Origin: Algibacter miyuki | GTDB lineage: Bacteria; Bacteroidota; Bacteroidia; Flavobacteriales; Flavobacteriaceae | Assembly: GCF_030409805.1 (NCBI RefSeq) | Contig: NZ_JAUFQP010000013.1 | Location: forward strand, 1 to 64,000 | Direction: 5' to 3' | DNA length: 64,000 nucleotides | Part shown: positions 56,101 to 64,000 of the stretch, one piece after another | Position numbering within the stretch: the first letter of the stretch is position 1 | Layout of the letters: every line of letters begins with the position of its first letter | The notes under the pieces: generated by a model | Told to the model about the DNA's origin: nothing | The model's input: the letters and a program-made list of their open reading frames with translations, nothing else | Databases searched by the model: none | Position numbers and translations under genes: made by a program

Positions 56101-58191
56101 TTAATTGAAATCTAAATCTGTAACGTCTTCATTTATTTTAACTTCGGTACTGTTCAAAATAATTATTTGTGGACCTGAAGTTAATTTTTGGTCAAAAGGA
56201 ATCTTTACCCCAGAAACTGTTTTATAATTTGATAAATCTTGAATAGAGGTTATAGATTGGCCTTGAACTTCAATGATTTTTTCAACCCTGATAAGTAAAC
56301 CAGACGTGGTATCATAATACCTAAATGATTCATCATTGTTTTGTGTTACTTTAAGTTTATAGGCATCATTACCTTCAATGGCTACAATAGATTCTAATGT
56401 GGCTGTTGAAGCATCGATAAATAACTCAGGAAACAATCCTTTTTCAGCTTGTTGTGACGTAATTTCTTTTTCAGTCATAGGGATTTGTTGTCCTTGCTGT
56501 TCGGTGTATCCTGTGTTACCGTTAAATTTCCTTTTCATTATGGTTCCCATACCTTCAATATTCATTTCCATTGAAGCTTTATTAGGACGCATTGTTTTTA
56601 TTACAGCTGTTGGTTTAAATGGAGCTCCAGTTATAGTAACGTTCGCTAAGGTTAGAATGGTGTTTATAGATTTTATTTTGTCTTGTCCTCCAACAGCATT
56701 TATGTAATTGTTTAAAACGCTTTGTACTGTGATGTTAGCTGGAATTTCTTTAGAGAATATTGGTTTTTCTATTAAATTAGCTTTGCTATCGTAATATTTA
56801 ATAGGTACCGTTTTTTCATTATAGGTTACTTTTTCTAAATTTTCTAACACCTCGCTGCCTTTGCCAATAATTACAATTCTTGCGTTATCTGTTCCGAAGT
56901 ATTTATTAGCAACTCTTTTTACATCAGCAATAGTAACGGCATTAATTTTTTCTAAATAAGTGAGGTAAAAATCTTTCGGTAAGTCGTTTACTTTAATATT
57001 TAAAGCATAGCGCGCAATAGTTTGCGGGTTTTCTAATGCTAATACAAAATCACCTACATATTTAGCTTTTGCATTAGCTAAGGCTTCTGCAGTAACAGGT
57101 GTTTCTTTAATGCGTTTTATTTCTTTTAATGTTTCTACAACAGCACTATCTGTAACGGCGTTACGTACAGATGCGCCGGCTTTAAAGCGAGAAACATATT
57201 TATCTGAACCAACCGAAGATCTAGCGCCATATGTATAAGCATGCGCTTCTCGGAGATTCATGTTTAAGTAACTATTAAAACCACCACCAAGTATTTTGTT
57301 TGCAATTAATACGGCGTGGTAATCTGGATCGCTCATTTTTAAATCCACATTGCTTGTTAATGAGATGTTAGACTGCACGGCGTTAGGCATGTCTACAAAA
57401 TTAATTTGTGTGTATTGCGCATTAGGCATGGCTTCTTGTACTTTGTAACTCATGTCTAGCATAGTTTCCCAAGTCGAAAAATATTGCTTTATTTGATTTT
57501 GAATGGTTTGAAATTTAACATCTCCAACAACAACTAAGTACGCGTTTTTTGGAGTGAAATATCTTCGGTAAAAAGTTTCAACATCTTTTAATGTTACTTT
57601 TTGAACGGTTTCTTCAGTTGCAAATTCGCCATAAGGATGATGTTTTCCATAAGCTAAAGCATTTCCAATTCTCTCGGCAACGGCATCTACACTTTTTTCG
57701 CTAGATTTTAAACCTTCAATAGCTTTAGATTTTTCCTTTTGAAACTCTTCTTCGGAGAGTAATGGGTTTTTAACGGCATCAGCCATTAACTCTAATATCT
57801 TTTCAGAATATTTAGATAAGGCGCTTGCATATCCACCATTAGAGCTAAAACTTATTCTTGCACCAAGAAAGTCTATTTCTTCATTAAAATCATCTTTAGA
57901 AATACTAGTTGTTCCATTTCCTAGCATACTTCCTAATAGGGAAGATACGCCTGCAATGTCACCCTCAGCAATAGGTTTGTTATCTATAGTTAAGCTGTAA
58001 GAAACTCGAGGTAATTTGTGGTTTTCTACTACTAAAACTTTTAAACCGTTTGGTAGTTCGAAATATCCAGGCACTTCTAATGCTATTTTTGGTGCAGGTC
58101 CTGGTGTTGGTTGTTTAGATCTATCGACTTGCGCTTGTAGAGCAAGAACCATTAGAAACATGGTTAATACTGTAAATATTTTAGTTTTCAT
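56101..58191 (-). CDS. Inactive M16 peptidase-like subunit with C-terminal extra domain
   Basis: A 696-residue exported protein: signal peptide (about 1-20), then an M16 (pitrilysin/MPP-like) region from about 40 to 465. The usual HxxEH zinc site is missing: the equivalent stretch reads GVSSLLGSMLGN. The second-half glycine-rich and Arg/Tyr motif is kept (GGGFNSYLNMNLREAHAYTY). Residues about 490-696 form an additional beta-rich domain resembling lipoprotein-sorting (LolA-like) folds. It is expected to pair with the active subunit encoded 20 bp upstream. Confidence 0.9.
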   Translation of the reverse strand: MKTKIFTVLTMFLMVLALQAQVDRSKQPTPGPAPKIALEVPGYFELPNGLKVLVVENHKLPRVSYSLTIDNKPIAEGDIAGVSSLLGSMLGNGTTSISKDDFNEEIDFLGARISFSSNGGYASALSKYSEKILELMADAVKNPLLSEEEFQKEKSKAIEGLKSSEKSVDAVAERIGNALAYGKHHPYGEFATEETVQKVTLKDVETFYRRYFTPKNAYLVVVGDVKFQTIQNQIKQYFSTWETMLDMSYKVQEAMPNAQYTQINFVDMPNAVQSNISLTSNVDLKMSDPDYHAVLIANKILGGGFNSYLNMNLREAHAYTYGARSSVGSDKYVSRFKAGASVRNAVTDSAVVETLKEIKRIKETPVTAEALANAKAKYVGDFVLALENPQTIARYALNIKVNDLPKDFYLTYLEKINAVTIADVKRVANKYFGTDNARIVIIGKGSEVLENLEKVTYNEKTVPIKYYDSKANLIEKPIFSKEIPANITVQSVLNNYINAVGGQDKIKSINTILTLANVTITGAPFKPTAVIKTMRPNKASMEMNIEGMGTIMKRKFNGNTGYTEQQGQQIPMTEKEITSQQAEKGLFPELFIDASTATLESIVAIEGNDAYKLKVTQNNDESFRYYDTTSGLLIRVEKIIEVQGQSITSIQDLSNYKTVSGVKIPFDQKLTSGPQIIILNSTEVKINEDVTDLDFN

Positions 58192-58211
58192 TTTGTTTTA
58201 TGTCTTAAATA

Positions 58212-59531
58212 TTATTGATCTTTTTCTTTTGGTAAATACTCTAATAGCAAGCGTTGGTTTGCGTTTAAATATTTTTTAGCTACATTCTGAATATCTTGTC
58301 GCGTTATAGATCTGTAAATGTCTATTTCTTTATTGATCAGGCTGGTGTTTCCGTAAAGCATATAATATGTAGATAATGAGCTTGCAATGCCTTCTACACC
58401 TGAATTAGAGTTAACAAATTGGTTTTCAAATTTGTTTTGAAGTTTTTGGAAATCTCGTTCCGAAATTAATTCGTTTTGAACTTTCAGTATTTCTTCATCT
58501 ATTTCTGTTGTAATATCTTCAAGTTTAACATCACCAAGAGGTAAGCCATATACGATGTATGTACCATAATCTTCTTGACTATTATTAAAGGCGCCAACTT
58601 GCAAAGCCATTTTCTTTTCGTCTACAAGCTTTTTGTATAGTTTTGAGGTTTTGCCATCGCTTAAATAACTTGAAAGCATATCTAAAACATAAGCCTCCTT
58701 TTCCTTCATCGACGGCGTTCTGTACGCTGCGACAATAGCAGGTATTTGGATGTTAGAATCGTAAGCGGTGGCTTTAATTGGTGTGGTAATAGGATCTTCC
58801 TTTATAATGGTTCGGGTAATTTCTTCACCTCTAGGAATTGGTCCGAAATAATCTTGTATCATTTTTTTTACGGCAGGAACGTCAATATCTCCAGCAACAA
58901 CTAAAACCGCATTGTTGGGAATATAGAATTTTTTATTGAAAGCTTGGAATTCTTCAAGAGTTGCTGCATCTAAGTGCGCCATAGTTCCAATGGTTGTCCA
59001 GCGGTATGGATGCTTTTTAAAGATGTTCTTTTTTACATTTTCAATAAACTTTCCGTAAGGTGCATTGTCTACACGTAAACGCTTTTCTTCTTTAACCACT
59101 TCGTTTTGTGTATCCACTCCAATTTGGTTGATAATGGGATGTAATAAGCGCTCAGATTCCATCCATAAGCCAAGTTCTACGTTGTTAGAAGGGAAAACTT
59201 CGTAATAATAAGTTCTATCATCGGTTGTGTTAGCGTTATTGCTTCCTCCGTTGGAGCTTACAATGGTAAACCATTCACCTCGTTCGATGTTTTCAGTACC
59301 TTCGAATAAAAGGTGTTCAAAAAAGTGAGCAAAACCCGTACGTTCTGGGTTTTCGTCTTTGGCACCTACGTGATACATTACAGAGGTTGTTACTACGGGT
59401 GCCGAGTTGTCCTGATGTAAAATAACGTGCATGCCGTTGTCTAAATCGTACTCTTCGTACTTAACTTCTTGGGCAGTGGCTGAGAAACCAACGAAGCAAA
59501 AGGACGCTAAAGCTAAAATGCGTTTTTTCAT
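58212..59531 (-). CDS. Active M16 zinc metallopeptidase
   Basis: A 439-residue exported peptidase. Signal peptide about 1-20 (ending ATAQ). The inverted zinc motif HFFEH is at 69-73 (GFAHFFEHLLFEGTEN), with the downstream glutamate in NEVVKEEKRL about 75 residues later. This catalytic subunit probably forms a clam-shell dimer with the inactive partner encoded next and degrades peptides in the periplasm. Confidence 0.93.
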   Translation of the reverse strand: MKKRILALASFCFVGFSATAQEVKYEEYDLDNGMHVILHQDNSAPVVTTSVMYHVGAKDENPERTGFAHFFEHLLFEGTENIERGEWFTIVSSNGGSNNANTTDDRTYYYEVFPSNNVELGLWMESERLLHPIINQIGVDTQNEVVKEEKRLRVDNAPYGKFIENVKKNIFKKHPYRWTTIGTMAHLDAATLEEFQAFNKKFYIPNNAVLVVAGDIDVPAVKKMIQDYFGPIPRGEEITRTIIKEDPITTPIKATAYDSNIQIPAIVAAYRTPSMKEKEAYVLDMLSSYLSDGKTSKLYKKLVDEKKMALQVGAFNNSQEDYGTYIVYGLPLGDVKLEDITTEIDEEILKVQNELISERDFQKLQNKFENQFVNSNSGVEGIASSLSTYYMLYGNTSLINKEIDIYRSITRQDIQNVAKKYLNANQRLLLEYLPKEKDQ

Positions 59532-59895
59532 GGATAATTTATTTAGGTTTTAATGTTTGTCTAACGGTTTTCGTAAATGTTACAAAATATATGAATTTTT
59601 AAATTTAATTTATTCTAAATTTTTAAATAAATTGGATTTGTTGTAAATATTAAAAATACTGGGAAAGTAATTAAAAAACAATGCCTTAGGTTTTTATAAA
59701 AACGAGGACCTGTGGTTTTTTGATGAAGTATGATATTTAAGGCTTAACGGATGTAGTATGTTTCTGTAAGCAGGAATCTTCTAAAAGTATGTGATTCTCT
59801 TGAAGTATTAATTATTGGAGGTAATTATTATATTATAGCGCAAAAAAAAAGCGGTTAAATAAAATTATTTAACCGCTTTTAAAAAAAAATATTTT
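59532..59895. other. 364 bp gap before the M16 operon
   Basis: It holds a terminator for the upstream lipoprotein gene (59847-59880). The remaining AT-rich part, towards the M16 gene, shows no confident promoter box and no gene. Confidence 0.6.
59847..59880 (-). terminator. Terminator after the lipoprotein gene
   Basis: A 14-bp stem, AAAAGCGGTTAAAT with ATTTAACCGCTTTT, encloses a 6-base loop and is flanked by A/T runs. Confidence 0.85.
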
Positions 59896-60621
59896 TTAGT
59901 TTGAAATTGTAAATGCTTGAGAAATTAAGTTTCCAAAATCACCAGATATATTAACTAGTTCAACGCCATTATTATATATAATAGCTGCTCCAGGTGCTGC
60001 AAAACCATCACCATAGCTATCTTTTAAAATAAAGGTATAATCTCCATTTCCTAAACAAAACGTTGATGAAATATCTGTATCTCCATCTGTGTATGGTCCA
60101 CCAGAAAATAGAATGTTATCATCACTATCTGTAAGTTCCCAACTAATTTCGCTCGCATAATCGTCAAACGTTAAAGAAAGTTCAGTTTCTGGATAAGGAC
60201 AAACTTGTTGTAAGTTTATCGACAATGGTTCACCAACTAATGTACCGTCATTAGACGTGATTGAAAGAACAAGAAGATCTAATCCTGAAGTGCTAATATT
60301 CTCTCCAATAGCATTAAGGGTGAACGTACCTTTAGTGCTGCCAGCTGGTATTGTTATTGAATTAGGAACAGTGTAGGCTGTTGCATCTGCTGTTGTTAGA
60401 TCAGAATCAATGCTTAAAGTTAATGTGCGTTCCGAGCTTGTTGTTTTTGTTGCATAAATAGAGATTTCTTCGTCAATAGTACCTGTTGGAGCAACTCCAA
60501 TGGTAAAATCAGATACAAAACCTACATAGTCTATATCTATAGAGTCTTGGTCGTCGTAATCACAACTGTTAAATAATATAATGCTAAGTGCAAGTATGGT
60601 CAATAATTTGAAATTTTTCAT
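59896..60621 (-). CDS. Surface lipoprotein with beta-sandwich domains
   Basis: A 241-residue lipoprotein (lipobox LFNSC, Cys at about residue 20, then acidic DYDDQDS). The first half (about 35-140) looks like a Calx-beta or DUF-type immunoglobulin-like fold (ITIPAGSTKGTFTL). The second half (about 145-241) carries a pattern often found in secreted Bacteroidota proteins, ISWELTDSDDNILFSGGPY ... DYTFILKDSYGDGF. It follows the subtilase gene by 37 bp on the same strand and may be co-expressed. Function unknown. Confidence 0.75.
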   Translation of the reverse strand: MKNFKLLTILALSIILFNSCDYDDQDSIDIDYVGFVSDFTIGVAPTGTIDEEISIYATKTTSSERTLTLSIDSDLTTADATAYTVPNSITIPAGSTKGTFTLNAIGENISTSGLDLLVLSITSNDGTLVGEPLSINLQQVCPYPETELSLTFDDYASEISWELTDSDDNILFSGGPYTDGDTDISSTFCLGNGDYTFILKDSYGDGFAAPGAAIIYNNGVELVNISGDFGNLISQAFTISN

Positions 60622-60658
60622 AATTTTAGGTGTTTATAAGTTTTAACGTACTTTGTCG

Positions 60659-62596
60659 TTATTCAATTATTATTTTTTTATTAGAAGTCACATTACCACT
60701 AGTGATGTTTAAAAAGTATATTCCTTTTGGTATGTTCTGAACATTTATAGATTGCTCTATTACAGATAAAGAAGATACTATCATGTCTTGATAAACGGAT
60801 TGGCCTAATGCGTTGTATAACTTTATTATGTTTTTTTCTGATGAAGAATTAAACTTGATATTTAATTTTTCTTTTGTTGGGTTAGGCCAAACAACGAGAC
60901 TATTTGTAAATTCATTTTTTGAAATGTCTAGTGTAGATCCTTGAGAGGTCAGTATTAGTGAAAAGTTTTGTAAACCATTGGTTAATGAGCCGGAATGAGA
61001 TACGGTTAAAGTGTAATTACCAACCGTGGCTGATGAAATATCTATTCTCTCGACATTATCGACGTCATTGATACCGGTTATTGCTTTTTTAGTAACATCA
61101 CTCTTGTCAAGCATCCATGGTCTATGGATATTGCTATTACTGTCTTCAAGAGTTACATTTAAATCATTTACCAAGCTTCTAGTTACTCCCGATTGAGTTG
61201 ATCCAGCAGGATCTGTCCAGCAAATTGTGGCTTTTATAGGAGTATTAGAGTTTACAGAGAAACTATAAGTATATGTTGCGTTATTATTTAAAGTAAGTTC
61301 TTTTATGAGAGATGTTCCATTAGATTCATTTTGAATGAGTAGAGCAGAAGCTTCTGCATCTAATAGACCCCATCCAAAAACAGGATCTGGACCTTGTTTT
61401 ACAGGATCATCAATAGCTGTGTGACAAACTAAAGCTTTTAATGTTGAAGCTCTCATGTAGTTTGAATTTAATCTATTGTAATATTCTTGTAATAGAATTA
61501 ATGTACCTGCAACGTTTGGTGCAGCCATAGAGGTACCTGAAAATGTAGAGTATTCACTGTCAGATCCTGATGTTGACGAGTATACATTTGTACCGTCTCC
61601 AGTAATATCTGGTTTAACTCTGAAGTCATTTGTTGGACCTTGGCTACTGCTACTGTTAATCGGAAAATTAATTAAGTTTCCTGTACTAGGAATTACATTC
61701 GGATTTGCATTGGCTACTACCAAATTATTCTTAGCAGTTTTATTACCTGTTAATTTGTCATACCCATCAGCTAAACCTCCGTCATATGTTTGGCTACCCT
61801 CATTACCAGCTGAATTTACGGCTAAATAATATGGTGATGTATAGGCAATTTCATCCCAATTTCTAGCGTCAGAATTGTACGATCCAATATCAGCACTGGA
61901 TACTTGTTGTCCTCCTGAACCATTAAATATGGGAACACCATACGAGTGATTTGAAATTAATAAACCATTTGCAGCCTCATTAAGAGCTTCATTCTCATCG
62001 TTGTTCCAATCAAAAGATCTTAACATGGCTTTAGGAGCCATTCCTTTGGCGTTTGCGTCAGCACCTTTGCCTATAAGCGTACCTGCAACGTGTGTGGCAT
62101 GGTCACTGATTGGTCCAAAAACGGGAGTGTTTATAAACTCCGGGAAAACAACACGAGATTCTGGATTTTTTTGACTGTCTCCAAATTCATCATGTGTTCC
62201 TAGGACGCTTTCTTCGTCCCAAACTCCGATATTCATGTTAGTTCCGTCTAAATTTAAACTTAGACTTCCATTCGTTTGTAATCTGGCTGTTTTGGTAGAT
62301 TTAGCACTATTTAAATTATGCGTAGTTCTATAAACAGGATTACCATTTACAATATCGTAAATGTTATATGTTTTACCTTTTTCTTTAATACTTCTATTAG
62401 AGGTGTTGTTATTCTTTAAGTATTCAGATATTTTTTTATCTCTTATCAGAAAGTTGATTTTTAACTTTTCTTTTAGTTGACTTATAGCATCTGTATCATA
62501 ATTTTTAATGATATTTTTTCTTTCCGAATCTGATTGTCCAATAGATGATAGACTAATTAAGCTTAGTGAGAAAAAAAGGAGTATATTTTTTTTCAT
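60659..62596 (-). CDS. Secreted S8 subtilisin-like protease with T9SS sorting tail
   Basis: A 645-residue secreted protease. Signal peptide 1-20; a pro-region reaches about residue 110. The triad is Asp127 (NIGVWDEES), His166 (DHATHVAGT) and Ser356 (FSGTSMAAPNVAG), with the oxyanion Asn at about 265 (NSAGNEG). A jelly-roll domain (about 430-560) follows, and the C-terminus is a T9SS type A tail (VWPNPTKEKLNIKF ... GIYFLNI). It is exported by the type IX machine and degrades external protein. Confidence 0.93.
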   Translation of the reverse strand: MKKNILLFFSLSLISLSSIGQSDSERKNIIKNYDTDAISQLKEKLKINFLIRDKKISEYLKNNNTSNRSIKEKGKTYNIYDIVNGNPVYRTTHNLNSAKSTKTARLQTNGSLSLNLDGTNMNIGVWDEESVLGTHDEFGDSQKNPESRVVFPEFINTPVFGPISDHATHVAGTLIGKGADANAKGMAPKAMLRSFDWNNDENEALNEAANGLLISNHSYGVPIFNGSGGQQVSSADIGSYNSDARNWDEIAYTSPYYLAVNSAGNEGSQTYDGGLADGYDKLTGNKTAKNNLVVANANPNVIPSTGNLINFPINSSSSQGPTNDFRVKPDITGDGTNVYSSTSGSDSEYSTFSGTSMAAPNVAGTLILLQEYYNRLNSNYMRASTLKALVCHTAIDDPVKQGPDPVFGWGLLDAEASALLIQNESNGTSLIKELTLNNNATYTYSFSVNSNTPIKATICWTDPAGSTQSGVTRSLVNDLNVTLEDSNSNIHRPWMLDKSDVTKKAITGINDVDNVERIDISSATVGNYTLTVSHSGSLTNGLQNFSLILTSQGSTLDISKNEFTNSLVVWPNPTKEKLNIKFNSSSEKNIIKLYNALGQSVYQDMIVSSLSVIEQSINVQNIPKGIYFLNITSGNVTSNKKIIIE

Positions 62597-62657
62597 GTTT
62601 TATAGGTTTATGTACTATATTAATAAGCGCTTAATCCAATATGCATTTATGAAAAAA

Positions 62658-62687
62658 ATAGGGTAGTTGCTTTATAAACTACCCTAT
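62658..62687 (-). terminator. Terminator after the SusD family gene
   Basis: An 11-bp stem, ATAGGGTAGTT with AACTACCCTAT, encloses an 8-base loop. It sits about 40 bp past the stop of the minus-strand SusD family gene. Confidence 0.8.
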
Positions 62688-62728
62688 GCTTTAATTACAA
62701 CTTCAATAATTTATTAAATAAAAGTATT

Positions 62729-64000
62729 TTAGTTGTTAATGCTTTCATCAATGTTCGGGTTGGCATCAATTTCTGTTTGAGGTATTTTTAAGAAAAACAG
62801 TTCACTATCAGCAGGAACACTGATTGGTACTCTGTGTTCTGGTGAAGTTCTATTGATAGGTAAACTATATCTTTTTGCATCGAACCATTCAACACCTATT
62901 TCTCCGTATAACTCTTTACGTCTTTCGAATAAAATTTCATCTAATAAATCTTGACCTGTATTGCTCGATATAACGGCATTAGGATCTCTGTCTGATTGTA
63001 GAGCGAACAATGTATTTCTAGCTACATCTTCATTTCCCATATGGTATTGAGCCTCAGCATCAATTAATACCATTTCAGATTTTCTCATAAGTGGTGCGTC
63101 CGAATCAAAAGCGAAAGCGAATTTGGTAAATATGTATTGTCTGTAAGGTATTGCTGTAGGACCATAATAATCTTTAACAAATGTGTTTCTAATGTCTGAA
63201 GCAGTAAATTTTTCAGCAAACAAACGGTTTCCATAAGCTCCTTGGTATGATAAATTCAAATGGTCAGTGATTACACCTGGAGTTGTTACCCAGTAATATG
63301 CTGATTCATTTGCACCATCTTGGTATAATGCCCAAAGCCATTCATCATCTTGCATGTCGCTAAAACCAGCTCCCCAGTTTGAAGAAACTACGGCAGAAGC
63401 AGGATCGCCACCATATGCTGCTTTTGCAGCGTCTGAAGCACCTTGCCAGTCATCTTGAGTCACCAATAAAACACGTGCTAAAATCCCTTGAGCTACAGCT
63501 TTGTTAATATAACTTTTACCTAATCGAGTGGTTGGTAAATCAATAATAGCTTCTTTTAAATCTTTTAAGATAGAAGCATAGAATTCACTTAATGGAACAG
63601 GAGCGTTTCCTTCAGATGAGCCACTAGCCTTACTTGAATATAAAGGTAAACGTTCTATAGTTCTGTCGTTATTATAATTAGGAGCAAACTCTAACGCGAT
63701 TTGAAAATGGTGATATGCACGTATTGTTTTTCCAATTGCAATAAATTCTTTTTTAACTGTTTCGTCAAAATTGCTTTCTTCAACACCTGTGATTAAAGTG
63801 TTAGCATAATTAACTGATTGATAGTTGAAAAACCATGAGAATATAGTTCTTCTGTACGTTGGTTCTCTATTTTCATGAGCATAATCAAAACGAAAATGTG
63901 TTGAGCCTAAACCAACGTCACTTCCTTTAATCATTCTAGCAAAATACATTGAGTATAAACCTCCACTATCTGGAGACGAATTATTTTCTCCATCTGTGAT
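62729..64000 (-). CDS. SusD/RagB family nutrient-binding lipoprotein, cut by window edge
   Basis: The frame is open through 64000, so the N-terminus and lipobox lie outside the window; the ATG at 63949 is internal. About 424 residues are visible. Helical tetratricopeptide-like segments (KEFIAIGKTIRAYHHFQIA; YINKAVAQGILARVLLVTQ), KSEMVLIDAEAQYHMGN, and the C-terminal SusD signature LFERRKELYGEIGVEWFDAKR are typical. SusD proteins sit on the cell surface and cap a SusC TonB channel, usually encoded just upstream, which would lie beyond the edge. The substrate (glycan or peptide) cannot be told. Confidence 0.92.
   Translation of the reverse strand: MTDGENNSSPDSGGLYSMYFARMIKGSDVGLGSTHFRFDYAHENREPTYRRTIFSWFFNYQSVNYANTLITGVEESNFDETVKKEFIAIGKTIRAYHHFQIALEFAPNYNNDRTIERLPLYSSKASGSSEGNAPVPLSEFYASILKDLKEAIIDLPTTRLGKSYINKAVAQGILARVLLVTQDDWQGASDAAKAAYGGDPASAVVSSNWGAGFSDMQDDEWLWALYQDGANESAYYWVTTPGVITDHLNLSYQGAYGNRLFAEKFTASDIRNTFVKDYYGPTAIPYRQYIFTKFAFAFDSDAPLMRKSEMVLIDAEAQYHMGNEDVARNTLFALQSDRDPNAVISSNTGQDLLDEILFERRKELYGEIGVEWFDAKRYSLPINRTSPEHRVPISVPADSELFFLKIPQTEIDANPNIDESINN

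Noticed and set aside
1..64000. tRNA, rRNA, CRISPR array, insertion sequence or integron
   Set aside because: I looked through the intergenic gaps on both strands and saw no cloverleaf, no regularly spaced repeats and no transposase or integrase frame. A tRNA or Rfam scan would be the proper test.

Overview
ORGANISM. The DNA is AT-rich. Its genes point to a member of the Bacteroidota, most likely a marine-type Flavobacteriaceae. Evidence includes type IX secretion (T9SS) parts (PorT, PorG) with T9SS cargo proteins, a SusD family protein, a short primary sigma factor without region 1.1, the block CBS-nadK-porG-uppS-bamA-ompH-ompH, and promoters of the Bacteroidota form TTG-N19/21-TAnnTTTG with A-rich rather than GGAGG leaders. 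I cannot name the genus.

REGION 1 (1-19441) is a giant imperfect palindrome. Bases 1-9706 are the reverse complement of 9725-19435, around an 18-nt spacer. Each arm carries the same gene set: mpl, trkH, trkA, ubiE, porT, an MBOAT O-acyltransferase, an SGNH/GDSL-like protein, a 36-codon membrane ORF and a TrmH family rRNA methyltransferase. Every difference I found between the arms is a 1-2 base indel, mostly in homopolymers. Most lie in the left arm and break mpl, trkH, trkA, porT, MBOAT and trmH. The right arm is clean except within about 1 kb of the centre. Neither trmH copy is intact. This looks like a fold-back (chimeric or hairpin) read at a contig end rather than a biological duplication, so the right arm beyond about 10.7 kb should be read as the true sequence.

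REGION 2 (19.8-28.4 kb, all +) holds a FIST sensor overlapping a cytoplasmic hybrid histidine kinase, radC, a polysaccharide deacetylase-like protein that seems to lack its metal ligands, a YjjG-type HAD phosphatase, and three overlapping envelope-protein genes (lipoprotein, DUF5723-type protein, exported coiled-coil protein).

REGION 3 (28.5-35.2 kb) holds rarA, a 1076-residue secreted YWTD/choice-of-anchor-D protein with a T9SS tail, a rhomboid protease and rlmB. REGION 4 (35.3-38.6 kb) is a metal-handling cluster: an HYC_CC_PP-like protein, a TonB-dependent receptor and an exported HMA-domain protein.

REGION 5 (38.7-46.5 kb, -) is the envelope-biogenesis block (CBS protein, nadK, porG, uppS, bamA, two OmpH/Skp chaperones). 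REGION 6 (46.5-55.9 kb) is housekeeping: pdxJ, an alpha/beta hydrolase, a small membrane protein, tig-clpP-clpX, a GH3-like protein, a DUF2797 protein, and rpoD followed by rpsU. REGION 7 (56.1-64 kb, -) holds an active/inactive M16 peptidase pair, a lipoprotein, a T9SS-secreted subtilase and the cut-off end of a SusD family gene.

A dispersed intergenic repeat (GGGCGTGCCCC...CCCTCACGC) occurs at four natural loci. One copy is expanded and carries an 11-bp tandem repeat. I saw no CRISPR array, insertion sequence, rRNA or tRNA.
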